In this document: positions 25,628 to 34,388 of the stretch, in pieces
How positions within the stretch are numbered: the first letter of the stretch is position 1
Layout of the letters: each line of letters starts with the position of its first letter
NCBI GenBank assembly: GCA_023453665.1
Contig: JAEXTA010000089.1
Coordinates: forward strand, 62,001 to 126,000
Origin: Bacteroidota bacterium
GTDB taxonomy: Bacteria > Bacteroidota > Ignavibacteria > Ignavibacteriales > Ignavibacteriaceae
Direction: 5' to 3'
Length of the DNA: 64,000 nucleotides
The notes under the pieces: generated by a model
Databases searched by the model: none
What the model saw: only the letters and a program-made list of their open reading frames with translations
Told to the model about the DNA's origin: nothing
Translations under genes and position numbers: made by a program

Positions 25628-28198
25628 TTATTCCAGAATTATTTTTGAATAATAATCTGCTTCTTTCTTTTTCCCCCATTCTTTATACAATTCAACAAGA
25701 GCGTCTAAAGCTTTTCGGGTATTTTCATGTTTGCTGCCCGAGATTTCAGCTAATCCCTCATAACAATTTTTAAGGTGATGTTCTGCTTCAGTAAACTTCT
25801 TTGCGGTAAGCAGGCATAATCCAAAATGAAATTGAGTTGTAAGCGTAAGATTATTTTTCTCGCCAAATTCTTTTTTTCTTATTTCATAAGCTCTCTTGAG
25901 ATAAGATATACCTTCTTCAAACTTTCCGTTTCCTTCAAGCGCTCTGCCGTACCACATATACGAGCGGCTTAAATTGACATTATCTTCATCATAATTTTTT
26001 AAGCCTACATCCACCGAAGCTTTCATAAACTTTTCTGCTTTATCATAAACCCCGATGTTGTGATATGTGCTTCCGACATTAGAATAGGCAAGTATAAGAT
26101 CAGGATGATCTTGTCCCAAGACTTTTATTTTGATGTTAAGAGCTTCTTCAAGAAGTGGAATTGCTTTTTCATGTTCTTTTTTAAATATACTTATGAAAGC
26201 CAGATTGTTTATAACTCTCGATACCTGTATATGATAATTGCCATAATGTTTTCTGAAAACTCTCAGCGCTTCCCGGTATAGTGAATCGGCTTCATCAAGT
26301 TTATCAAGATAGTTTAATGATGTTGCAAGATTATTTTTTATCTGCGCTACATCAGTGTCTTCGGGTCCTTTAATACTTTCACCAATAATCAGAGCTTCCC
26401 TGGTTATTTCCTCTGCCTGTTCGTATTCACCTTTATCTGTCATAAGTGAACCAATTGCATCAAGCAGCAGCGCTCTTTCAAATGTAGGTGCCGATTCAAC
26501 CGTTCTCAGCATTTCAAGCGAGGTACTATAAAACTTTTCACTCTTTTCGAAATCACCTTCATAATGATAAACCAACCCGAGATTTTTCAAACTCATTGCT
26601 GTCTCTTTACTTCTTTCGCCGAATAGTTTTTTGTTAATCTCCAGAGCTTTATTCATTTCAGCTTCAGCAGAACTGTAGATACCAAGATTCTGATAAGTGT
26701 TGCCAAGCAGTGTTCTTATTTCGGCTTCAAGCTGCGGCAGTTCGGCAAGTTCAAATTCAAGTTTGCCAGACGCTTTGTTTAATACATCTATAACTTTTAC
26801 TTCGCTGCCTTCCTGCTTGGGGTCCGGTGCGGATATCATTTCAAGCAGGAATGATTTAATCCTGTTTGATTTATCGGCTTCAAGTTTTGCAATATCTCTT
26901 TCTTTCGCAGCAAGATGTCCCTGCCAGAGTATTCCTGCCAGCCCGGCGTTTATCAAAACAAAAATTATTGCTGCCGGAATTACTGCTGTTTTATTTCTTT
27001 TAACAAATTTTTTAGCGCGGTAAGTAAATGAATCTTTATGCGCTGCAACGGGCAGATCATTCAAATATCTTTTTATGTCTTCAGCAAAATGTTCGATGGA
27101 TGAATATCGTCGTTCGGGCTCTTTCCTGATTGACATCGAAATAATATTATCTAAATCACCTGCTAATTTTTTATGGAGTTTGTCAATATTACCTTCTCTG
27201 GTACTGCTGACGGATTCAGGATTAATTATGATTATTTCTTCATCTGATTTTTTTTCAATTGTCTGATAAATAATTTCACTTGGTTTTGCTGGTTCAGTCT
27301 GTGTAACAACTTTGCTTATGTCAGACTGAAGAATACTTTTTATTTTATATGGACTATGACCGGTTAAAAGTTTATACAGAATTATTCCGAGCGAATACAC
27401 ATCACTTGCTGTTGTTATTGCTTCTCCCTTTACTTGTTCGGGACTCGCATATTCAGGCGTTAAATTCCAGACCCCTTTGTGAGTTAGCATTTCATTTGCT
27501 TCACCCTCGGGAGTTAAAAATTTTGCAATACCGAAATCAAGAAGTTTGGGTTCGCCATCCTGCGTTACAAGTATGTTGTTTGGTTTTAAATCTCTGTGAA
27601 CAACTAAATTATGATGTGCATACTGAACAACCGATGCAACTTTAAGAAACAGATTTAACCGTTCTTTAATATTTAATTTATGATTGTCGCAGTATTCATC
27701 GATAGGAATCCCTTCAATATATTCCATCACTAAAAACTGGATACCGTCATCAGTGATTCCGCCGTCAAGCAGTCTTGAAATATTCGGGTGATTTAGATTA
27801 GCTAAAGTCTGCCGTTCATTCTGAAATCTTTTTATAACAGTACTGGAAGCAGCGCCGGGATTAATAATTTTTATTGCGGCTTTTTGTTTTACCTCGTCAT
27901 CACGAAAACCGAGATAAACCAAACCCATTCCGCCCTGTGCAATAAGTTTTTCAACTTTATATCTTCCGAAAAATTTACCTATAAAAAAGGCACTGTTCTC
28001 TTTTTCAGACTGATTTAAAAGATGTGCTGATTCCATAAATTTTTCAGATTTGTCGTGCGCGCTAAGTAAAGAGAGAACTTCTTTCTTTAATTCCGGATCA
28101 CTGCAATTTTCATTAAGAAATGTTTCTCTTTCACTTTCAGTGAGTTCGTATGCTTTATAAAATATTGTTTTAAGGTCTGACCAGGTGTTTTTATCCAT
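25628..28198 (-). CDS. Transmembrane Ser/Thr protein kinase with TPR sensor domain
   Basis: An 856-residue PknB-like kinase. The catalytic domain spans about 79-375, with the glycine loop LIAQGGMGLVY at 85-95, Lys110 (AAIKI), HRDLKPNN near 204-211, DFGIAKF and YASPEQVKGE; all key catalytic residues are present. A transmembrane helix lies near 402-424. The C-terminal 430 residues carry TPR repeats (ALEINKKLFGERSKETAMSL, YREALRVFRKHYGNYHIQ, ALNIKIKVLGQDHPDL). The first 75 residues form a helical pre-domain shared with the paralogue at 34389 (about 45-50% similar by eye). It is next to the membrane protein and downstream of an ECF sigma gene, as in its paralogue's cluster. Confidence 0.92.
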   Translation of the reverse strand: MDKNTWSDLKTIFYKAYELTESERETFLNENCSDPELKKEVLSLLSAHDKSEKFMESAHLLNQSEKENSAFFIGKFFGRYKVEKLIAQGGMGLVYLGFRDDEVKQKAAIKIINPGAASSTVIKRFQNERQTLANLNHPNISRLLDGGITDDGIQFLVMEYIEGIPIDEYCDNHKLNIKERLNLFLKVASVVQYAHHNLVVHRDLKPNNILVTQDGEPKLLDFGIAKFLTPEGEANEMLTHKGVWNLTPEYASPEQVKGEAITTASDVYSLGIILYKLLTGHSPYKIKSILQSDISKVVTQTEPAKPSEIIYQTIEKKSDEEIIIINPESVSSTREGNIDKLHKKLAGDLDNIISMSIRKEPERRYSSIEHFAEDIKRYLNDLPVAAHKDSFTYRAKKFVKRNKTAVIPAAIIFVLINAGLAGILWQGHLAAKERDIAKLEADKSNRIKSFLLEMISAPDPKQEGSEVKVIDVLNKASGKLEFELAELPQLEAEIRTLLGNTYQNLGIYSSAEAEMNKALEINKKLFGERSKETAMSLKNLGLVYHYEGDFEKSEKFYSTSLEMLRTVESAPTFERALLLDAIGSLMTDKGEYEQAEEITREALIIGESIKGPEDTDVAQIKNNLATSLNYLDKLDEADSLYREALRVFRKHYGNYHIQVSRVINNLAFISIFKKEHEKAIPLLEEALNIKIKVLGQDHPDLILAYSNVGSTYHNIGVYDKAEKFMKASVDVGLKNYDEDNVNLSRSYMWYGRALEGNGKFEEGISYLKRAYEIRKKEFGEKNNLTLTTQFHFGLCLLTAKKFTEAEHHLKNCYEGLAEISGSKHENTRKALDALVELYKEWGKKKEADYYSKIILE

Positions 28199-28354
28199 CG
28201 ACTTCTGTCCTTAATGAACACTCTGCTGTTATTAAAAATGAATGATAAAAGATCCGAACGGTGTAACAAGAATAAATATTTTAATTTTCATTTTAAAGGA
28301 GAATAATAAATAACTCAACATATTGCCTAGGTCATACTTTACTTAAAAAACAGC

Positions 28355-28401
28355 ATCCCAGCAAAGCGGGATTTCTGATTAAGTGATCGCATCACTTAAT
28401 C
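28355..28401 (-). repeat. Two adjacent hairpins at the end of the 28392 gene
   Basis: ATCCC/GGGAT with a short loop (28355-28372) and GATTAAGTGAT/ATCACTTAATC (28377-28387 and 28391-28401). The second overlaps the stop codon of the minus-strand gene. Neither has a T-run, so they may act as mRNA ends or be REP-like elements. The rest of 28199-28354 holds nothing recognisable. Confidence 0.5.
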
Positions 28402-29651
28402 ATCAACATTTTTTTTGTTTCTTTAAAATCTCCGACTGTCATCTGGTAAAAGTAAATTCCGCTGGATAAGCCTGATGCATTCCATTCAATCTCATAAGTA
28501 CCTTCAGATTTTTCTGCATTAACGAGAATGGCAATTTCATTACCCAAGACATCATATACTTTTAATGTTGTTTGTAGAGATGAGGCATGCCATGTCTCTA
28601 CTACGGGAATTGTGTATTTGATCTTTGTGCTTGGGTTAAAAGGATTCGGATAATTTTGTCCTAAATAAAAATCCACAGGCGAAGAATTATTTTCTTCAAC
28701 AGAAGTAATATCGCTAGTTTTGCGTATCCAGATACCATAACCAGAATTATTGACATCAGCAGCGGCAGCAACAATTAATCCCAAGTTAATATCCATAGCA
28801 GAAACAAATTGAAAAGGCGGAGTATTGCCCGGCAGGGCGTTTATTGATGTGCTGTCGGTATGAATTTTATACATTTCAGGAATCAAAGATCCGATAAACA
28901 AATATTCTCCATAGCTTTTAAATTCAGATGGATACCATGTGAAAGGTCCGATTCGTTCCCAGCTAGCTCCATCATTTGTACTTTGGAACATTGCACTGTA
29001 AGTCAAATAAAATAACCTGCCGTTAAGCTTTTCCAGTGAAGATAAAGTTGATGAACCCAAATTGCTTTCGGTGGGAGTCCATGTTAAACCAAAATCTTCA
29101 GATTTGTAAATAAGATTACCTGAAGAAACTAATAAACATGCAAAAAAATTATTCCCTGATCTCAAAAACTCACTGACGTTGGAATTTAAACTATCTATTG
29201 TTATTGCATTCCATGAAAAACCTTTATCAGTAGAGCGGTAAGACATTGAATCAGCTCCGGCAAAAATATGATTTTCTGTTCTGTAAATCGTATTGATATT
29301 TTTGTCAGTAAGTTCTAATGTTAATTCATTCCAGGAAGTTCCATAGTTAGTTGAACTAAAAAGTCCGCTGTCGGTTGCCGCGTATATAAAAGTTGTATCC
29401 GGTTCTTTATAAGCAAATAAATCCCTAATAACTGATCCGTTTAAGCCGGACACAGCAACTTCCCAGCTTCCGCCAAGATTTGAAGTTCTGTATATAATTC
29501 CATTATCATACCCTGTTCCTGCAATAATAAAATCATCAACGTAAACTAATGCGCCTACCTCTTCACCAGGTAAAGGATAATTTATTGAAGTCCATTGTGC
29601 CTTAATTGGTTTGACTATTAAAATTAACAAGAGTAAAAAAATATATTTCAT
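28392..29651 (-). CDS. Secreted BNR-like propeller protein with T9SS tail
   Basis: A 419-residue secreted protein: signal peptide (to about residue 18), then BNR/sortilin-like blades with the recurring pattern IYRTSNLGGSWEVA, SSTNYGTSWNEL, RSTDKGFSWNAI and KSEDFGLTWTPT (S/T-x-D/N-x-G-x-x-W). These are beta-propellers typical of glycan-binding or photosystem-associated proteins. The T9SS tail (GQNYPNPFNPSTKIKYTIP, LKVYDVLGNEIAILVN, SSGIYFYQMTVG, KKMLMIK) follows. The tail has the extra residues VVETWHASSLQT, encoded by a palindromic repeat. It sits downstream of a YCF48-like gene, 20 bases away. Confidence 0.85.
   Translation of the reverse strand: MKYIFLLLLILIVKPIKAQWTSINYPLPGEEVGALVYVDDFIIAGTGYDNGIIYRTSNLGGSWEVAVSGLNGSVIRDLFAYKEPDTTFIYAATDSGLFSSTNYGTSWNELTLELTDKNINTIYRTENHIFAGADSMSYRSTDKGFSWNAITIDSLNSNVSEFLRSGNNFFACLLVSSGNLIYKSEDFGLTWTPTESNLGSSTLSSLEKLNGRLFYLTYSAMFQSTNDGASWERIGPFTWYPSEFKSYGEYLFIGSLIPEMYKIHTDSTSINALPGNTPPFQFVSAMDINLGLIVAAAADVNNSGYGIWIRKTSDITSVEENNSSPVDFYLGQNYPNPFNPSTKIKYTIPVVETWHASSLQTTLKVYDVLGNEIAILVNAEKSEGTYEIEWNASGLSSGIYFYQMTVGDFKETKKMLMIK
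28574..28601. repeat. Palindromic element inside a T9SS tail (in frame)
   Basis: GTAGAGA (28574-28580) and TCTCTAC (28595-28601) form the outer arms, with GGCATGCC near the centre; three internal pairs do not match. Read on the minus strand it gives VETWHASSL within the sorting tail. It is flanked on the plus strand by the same TTGTTTGTAGAGA sequence as at 29854. Confidence 0.8.
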
Positions 29652-29671
29652 TTTTGATCTTCTCAGTTTAT

Positions 29672-31786
29672 TTATTTTATTAAAATCATTTTTTTAGTTT
29701 CAACAAGATTATTTATTTGAAGCTGATAGAAATAAATCCCGCTGGATAATCCAGCGGCATTCCATTCAACTTCATAAGTACCGGCAGATTTTTCTGCGTT
29801 AACGAGAATGGCAATTTCATTACCCAAAACATCATATACTTTTAATGTTGTTTGTAGAGACGAGGTTTGCCTCTTCTCTAATTCAGGAATTGTATATTTG
29901 ATCTTTGTAGTTGGATTAAAAGGGTTCGGATAATTTTGTAAAAGCAAAAATTCTGTTGGGGTTTTATTGATTTCATTTTCTGCAAAAGTAGCCCCGCCAT
30001 TTGTAGTTCTGATAATTGTTCCGTATTCACCAACTGCTGTTCCGTTATTTTCATCAGTAAAAGAAACATCGTATAAGGTATTTCTTGTTCCGCTGAATTG
30101 TGAGATCCAGGTAGTTCCTCCATCTGTAGTTTTCAGAATAACACCTGATACACCTGCTGCAATTCCAATTTCAGAATTAATAAAAACAACGCTTGTTATA
30201 TCGCTTGTAGTTCCACTTGATTGCAGAGTCCATTCTTCACCCCCATTTGTAGTTTTTAGAATTGTTCCCTGATGCCCTACAATTATTCCATTGTTTAAGT
30301 CTGTAAAAAAAACTCCGTTAAGATTTCGAAAAGTTGAACTTGTTTGAGGCATCCAGTCAACTCCACCATTTGTAGTTTTTAAAATTCTACCATTGCCGCC
30401 AACAGCAGTTCCGTTAACATTATCAATAAAATGAACATCATAAAAATTTTCTGATACCCCGCTTGATTGCGGAGACCATAATGTTCCTCCATTTGTCGTT
30501 CTTAATATTATTCCTTCATTTCCAACTATAGTCCCGTTATCCGGATCAGTAAAATAAATTTCATTTAATTGTTTTGTTGTTCCGCTTACCTGTGTAGTCC
30601 AAGATGAGCCACTATTTGTTGTTCTAAGTATTTTTCCATTTGCTCCTGCAATTGTTCCATGAGTTGCATCCGCAAAGAAAACATCATATAGATAATTGGA
30701 TGTTCCGCTTGATTGCGATGACCAAAGAGCGCCGCCGTTTGTAGTACGTAATAATAAGCCTTCTTCCCCTACAGCTACTCCATTATCATTAGTTGGAAAG
30801 TAAACACTAAATATCCACCTTGATGTTCCTTGTGATTGTGATGTCCATTGAACACCACCATTTGTGGTCCTTAGTATTTTTCCATATTCACCAACAGCAG
30901 TTCCATTATTTAAGTCAGAAAAGTTGACACTGAATAATGATAAATCAGTTCCGCTTGATTGAGGAGACCAATTAGCCCCGCCATTTGTTGTTCTTATGAT
31001 AGAGCCAAAAAGACTAACAGCCGTTCCATTGTTTGCATCTCTGAAATAAACACTCTTCAGCCAGTTTGAAGTTCCACTGGAAACCGGATTCCAATTAACT
31101 CCTCCGTTTGTTGTTCTCATTATTGTTCCGGAAGTACCAACGACTATTCCGTTATTAGCATCTGTAAAAAATATAGCGTCAAACCCTGCCTGAATTCCCG
31201 ATAGCTGCGGAAACCAATCAGTCCCTCCATTTGTAGTTCTGAGTATTGTTCCGAAGCAAACTGCAGCTCCGTTATTGGCATCAATAAAATGAACACCATA
31301 TATAGAATTTGTTGTTCCGCTTGATTGGGGCAACCAGTTATTACCACCATCTGTAGTTTTAAGAATTGTACCATTTTCACCGACAATAATTCCGAGATTT
31401 GTGTTGATAAAAAAGATGTTTCTTAACGAACGTGTAGTTTGACTTTCCCGGGGAAACCAGGTATCACCACCATTTGTAGTTTTGATTATTAACCCACCTG
31501 AGCCAACAACTGTTCCATTATTTTCATCAGTAAAAAAAACAGCATTTAAAGCATTGGTTGTTCCACTTGATTGAAAATTCCAATCGATGCCGCCATTTGT
31601 TGTTTTCAAAATTGTTCCGGCGTGACCGACAGTCCAGCCGACTGAAGACGAAATAAACTTAGCTCCAAATAGTGAATTGCCTTGCGGTAAGGGATTCTGC
31701 CAGAACCATCCGGCAGAGGCTGTAGATTGTGCTTTCAGAATATTAATGCACATTATTAAAACCACAACAACGGAAAGCTTTTTCAT
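29672..31786 (-). CDS. Secreted YCF48-like repeat protein with T9SS tail
   Basis: A 704-residue protein with a signal peptide (to about 20) and 14 copies of the motif ILKTTNGGxxW spaced by about 43-44 residues, each followed by FFTDxNNGTVVG. This is the YCF48/BNR pattern and should fold as one or two beta-propellers. The T9SS tail (LQNYPNPFNPTTKIKYTIP, LKVYDVLGNEIAILVN, SSGIYFYQLQIN, KKMILIK) is nearly identical in DNA to that of the neighbouring 28392 gene. The tail carries LEKRQTSSLQTT from a palindromic repeat. The repeats are highly uniform, suggesting recent internal duplication. Confidence 0.85.
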   Translation of the reverse strand: MKKLSVVVVLIMCINILKAQSTASAGWFWQNPLPQGNSLFGAKFISSSVGWTVGHAGTILKTTNGGIDWNFQSSGTTNALNAVFFTDENNGTVVGSGGLIIKTTNGGDTWFPRESQTTRSLRNIFFINTNLGIIVGENGTILKTTDGGNNWLPQSSGTTNSIYGVHFIDANNGAAVCFGTILRTTNGGTDWFPQLSGIQAGFDAIFFTDANNGIVVGTSGTIMRTTNGGVNWNPVSSGTSNWLKSVYFRDANNGTAVSLFGSIIRTTNGGANWSPQSSGTDLSLFSVNFSDLNNGTAVGEYGKILRTTNGGVQWTSQSQGTSRWIFSVYFPTNDNGVAVGEEGLLLRTTNGGALWSSQSSGTSNYLYDVFFADATHGTIAGANGKILRTTNSGSSWTTQVSGTTKQLNEIYFTDPDNGTIVGNEGIILRTTNGGTLWSPQSSGVSENFYDVHFIDNVNGTAVGGNGRILKTTNGGVDWMPQTSSTFRNLNGVFFTDLNNGIIVGHQGTILKTTNGGEEWTLQSSGTTSDITSVVFINSEIGIAAGVSGVILKTTDGGTTWISQFSGTRNTLYDVSFTDENNGTAVGEYGTIIRTTNGGATFAENEINKTPTEFLLLQNYPNPFNPTTKIKYTIPELEKRQTSSLQTTLKVYDVLGNEIAILVNAEKSAGTYEVEWNAAGLSSGIYFYQLQINNLVETKKMILIK
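29854..29880. repeat. Palindromic element inside a T9SS tail (in frame)
   Basis: GTAGAGACGAGG (29854-29865) is an imperfect inverted copy of CCTCTTCTCTA (29870-29880). On the minus strand it reads LEKRQTSSL, the same protein position as the elements at 28574 and 22041. The plus-strand flank TTGTTTGTAGAGA is the same as at 28574. Confidence 0.75.
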
Positions 31787-31923
31787 ATTTTGCCTTTTGT
31801 CTAATGTAAATGAAAAATGTTTTTAAAGTGTCTTACACTATTTCATGCGTAAAAAATGAAAATCGGGCTCAAATAAGATTGGTTAAGTTTTGAAAGGATT
31901 GAATTAGCTGTTTATAAAATTTG

Positions 31924-32490
31924 CTATACACCTAATTCTCTGAACAGCCATGCTTTTGCCAGGCTCCACTCTCTTTTTACTGTAGCTGCGGAACACTCAA
32001 GTACATTAGCAGTTTCTTCAACACTAAGTCCGGCAAAAAACCTAAGCTCAACTACCTTACTAAGTCTTGGGTCAAATGATTCAAGTTTTTGAAGAGCATC
32101 TTCCAGGGCAATAATATCTTCGTCTGATTCGATTGCCATTTCCATTGCTTGTTCAAGCGCTAGTATTGTTTTTCCTTCGCCTCTTTTTAGAGAATTACGT
32201 TTACGAGCATGGTCAACTAATATCTGCCTCATTGAATTTGCAGCAATACCGAAAAAGTGTGAGCGGTTTTGCCAGGAAAGGTTTTGATCCCCCACAAGTT
32301 TTAAATATGCTTCGTGTACAAGTTCGGTTGTCTGCAGAGTATGATTTCGGTATTCATCTCTCAGATACTTTGATGAAATTTTTCTAAGCTCATTGAATAT
32401 GTATGGAAGAAGTTCATCTACAGCTTCTTTTTTTCCATTGCTGTATGCTCCAAGAAGGAGCGTAATATTCTGTTGAGATTTGTCCGGCAT
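31924..32490 (-). CDS. ECF sigma factor, TIGR02999-like
   Basis: A 188-residue ECF sigma factor of the type usually found beside Ser/Thr kinases (Sigma70_ECF, TIGR02999). Region 2 has YLRDEYRNHTLQTTELVHEAYLKL, the linker NRSHFFGIAANSMRQILVDHARKR is diagnostic, and region 4 (LSKVVELRFFAGLSVEETANVLECSAATVKREWSLAKAWL) is a complete helix-turn-helix. No anti-sigma factor gene is next to it; in this family the partner kinase is thought to modulate activity. ATG 32490 is its start. It heads the run of propeller genes and the kinase that extends down to 22892. Confidence 0.9.
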   Translation of the reverse strand: MPDKSQQNITLLLGAYSNGKKEAVDELLPYIFNELRKISSKYLRDEYRNHTLQTTELVHEAYLKLVGDQNLSWQNRSHFFGIAANSMRQILVDHARKRNSLKRGEGKTILALEQAMEMAIESDEDIIALEDALQKLESFDPRLSKVVELRFFAGLSVEETANVLECSAATVKREWSLAKAWLFRELGV

Positions 32491-32609
32491 TATTAATTCA
32501 GAATGTTTAGGGATATTGAATTCGGGACTTAAAATAGAGGATTATCTAAGGGATGTCAAATGAAAGATATTATTTAAGAATAATTTCAACGTAACTATTC
32601 AGAGAGATA

Positions 32610-32640
32610 AAAACGGGATAAGAATCTTTTATCCCGTTTT
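32610..32640 (-). terminator. Intrinsic terminator of the 32664 gene
   Basis: AAAACGGGATAA (32610-32621) pairs perfectly with TTATCCCGTTTT (32629-32640) around a 7-base loop. On the minus strand it is followed by a TTTTTATC-like run. It lies 24 bases past the stop of the SBBP-type gene and separates the two sigma/kinase modules. Confidence 0.9.
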
Positions 32641-32663
32641 AATAATTAATTAATGTTAAATGA

Positions 32664-34292
32664 TTATTTAACTAATATCATTTTTTTGGTTTCTATAAAT
32701 GAGCCGGTTTGTAATTTGTAAAAATAAATCCCGCTTGATAAGCTTTCAGCATTAAATTCAACTTCATAATTTCCTGCTGCCAGATATTCATTTATAAGAG
32801 TTGCAACTTCATTTCCCAGTGCATCAAAAACTTTTAATGTTTGGTAACTGCCGACAGGTGATTTCCAACTCATTTTTGTACTTGGATTGAATGGATTCGG
32901 ATAATTCTGTTCTAAAGTAAATGATGAAATAGAATTTCCTTCATCATCAACAGATGTTGGTGTTTGAACATATTTAATTATTACTATGTCATATCCGGTT
33001 GTTGAATTATTATCACTGGTGTTTCCAACGGCAACCACATTTTTATCCTGATCAACACCAATAGCCACAGGATTATCAGAACTGTTATTTGTTCCCCCGT
33101 TAAACATCTTTGCCCACTCAAACGAACCACTCGTATTATATTTAACAGTTACAATGTTTGAATTGCCATAAACCTGCCCGATTACATATACACTTGCTTC
33201 ATTATCAATAGCGAGATTATATCCTGTATAACCGTCTGCGCCAATGCCGGTACCATCATACGGACCTACCCAAAGTTCATCTCCGGCAGGGCTGTATTTG
33301 ATGGTGGTTATCTTATAAGTAAATGGTAACCCTGATGTACCTGTTGAACCAGTTATATAAACATTTCCAAGATTATCTTTGACGATAGCACGGGCCATGT
33401 CCCATCCAGTCGGTGAGTTATATAGCTTACTCCACATAACAGATCCGGTTGGATCAAACTTAACAGTTGAATAATCAATAGTTGTGCTATTTGTTCCTGT
33501 TATTATAATGTTGCTGTTGTTATCAATAACCATGTCAATAACATTCTGATTCCCGATACCCTGACCATATCTTGCGGCCCAGACAAAATCCAGATTTTGT
33601 TCATACTTCAAAACAACAAATGAAAGCGAATCATTGTCATTTACATATCCACCGACAATAATTTTACCCGCACCATCGAGTCCGATTTTTCTTCCGCCTT
33701 CACTGTTAGAGTGATAGAAAGTCTGATTTAACAGAGCGCCTTCGGGACTGAATTTTACAAGGGAGATATTATTATAAGTGATTACATTGGTCGCGTACTC
33801 CCCAACGACATAAACATTCCCGGTTAAGTCTGTAACAATATCATATCCGCCATTGTATGCGCCACTGTATTCGAAAACATATGACCAGAGTTGTGTTCCG
33901 TTAGGACTGTATTTAATAACCAGCATATCATTACCACCACCGGAATAAATAGCAGTTTCCCCTGTTACATAAACATTACCGGAAGCATCAACATGAATTG
34001 CTCTCGTAAAAGCGCCGTTGTTATTAACAGCAACATAATTTTGTATCCACTGTTGCTCTCCCTGCGAATTGTACTTAACAGTTACAGATTGTATATCGAC
34101 ATTTGCATTTGTCTGTCTTTGTGAGCCGGTAACATATACATTACCTTCAGCGTCAACATACATATCATTTACGTTTTCGTTCCTGGTGCTATCAGAAGTA
34201 AATCTCTGCACCCATTGTTCCATTACTTGCGCTGTCGCTAATTGAAATAAACATAACACAGCCCAAAAGGTAAATAAAGTTTTCATATTCAT
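32664..34292 (-). CDS. Secreted SBBP-type beta-propeller protein with T9SS tail
   Basis: A 542-residue protein, paralogous to the product at 22892. It has a signal peptide (to about 21), repeats such as VDAEGNVYVTGSQRQ, VDASGNVYVTGETA, KDNLGNVYITGSTG, and KYNSQGEQQW strands, all of the SBBP type, and a T9SS tail (LEQNYPNPFNPSTKMSWKSP, LKVFDALGNEVATLIN, SSGIYFYKLQTGS, KKMILVK). The tail loop has no palindromic insert (SPVGSYQTLKVFD), so it shows the uninterrupted form. It is downstream of the second kinase gene with a 96-base gap. Confidence 0.85.
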   Translation of the reverse strand: MNMKTLFTFWAVLCLFQLATAQVMEQWVQRFTSDSTRNENVNDMYVDAEGNVYVTGSQRQTNANVDIQSVTVKYNSQGEQQWIQNYVAVNNNGAFTRAIHVDASGNVYVTGETAIYSGGGNDMLVIKYSPNGTQLWSYVFEYSGAYNGGYDIVTDLTGNVYVVGEYATNVITYNNISLVKFSPEGALLNQTFYHSNSEGGRKIGLDGAGKIIVGGYVNDNDSLSFVVLKYEQNLDFVWAARYGQGIGNQNVIDMVIDNNSNIIITGTNSTTIDYSTVKFDPTGSVMWSKLYNSPTGWDMARAIVKDNLGNVYITGSTGTSGLPFTYKITTIKYSPAGDELWVGPYDGTGIGADGYTGYNLAIDNEASVYVIGQVYGNSNIVTVKYNTSGSFEWAKMFNGGTNNSSDNPVAIGVDQDKNVVAVGNTSDNNSTTGYDIVIIKYVQTPTSVDDEGNSISSFTLEQNYPNPFNPSTKMSWKSPVGSYQTLKVFDALGNEVATLINEYLAAGNYEVEFNAESLSSGIYFYKLQTGSFIETKKMILVK

Positions 34293-34388
34293 TTCCTTTA
34301 ATAAGTTTTTAATTAATCAGATCCCCGGATTCAGGATCACATGCGTAATACTGTGCTCATTTGGCTCATGTATGAACCGGGATTTATT

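Noticed and set aside
28199..28391. Possible leader peptide after the AAAGGAG sequence near 28301 on the plus strand
   Set aside because: No start codon follows at the right distance (ATAATAAATAACTC), so no ORF can be supported.
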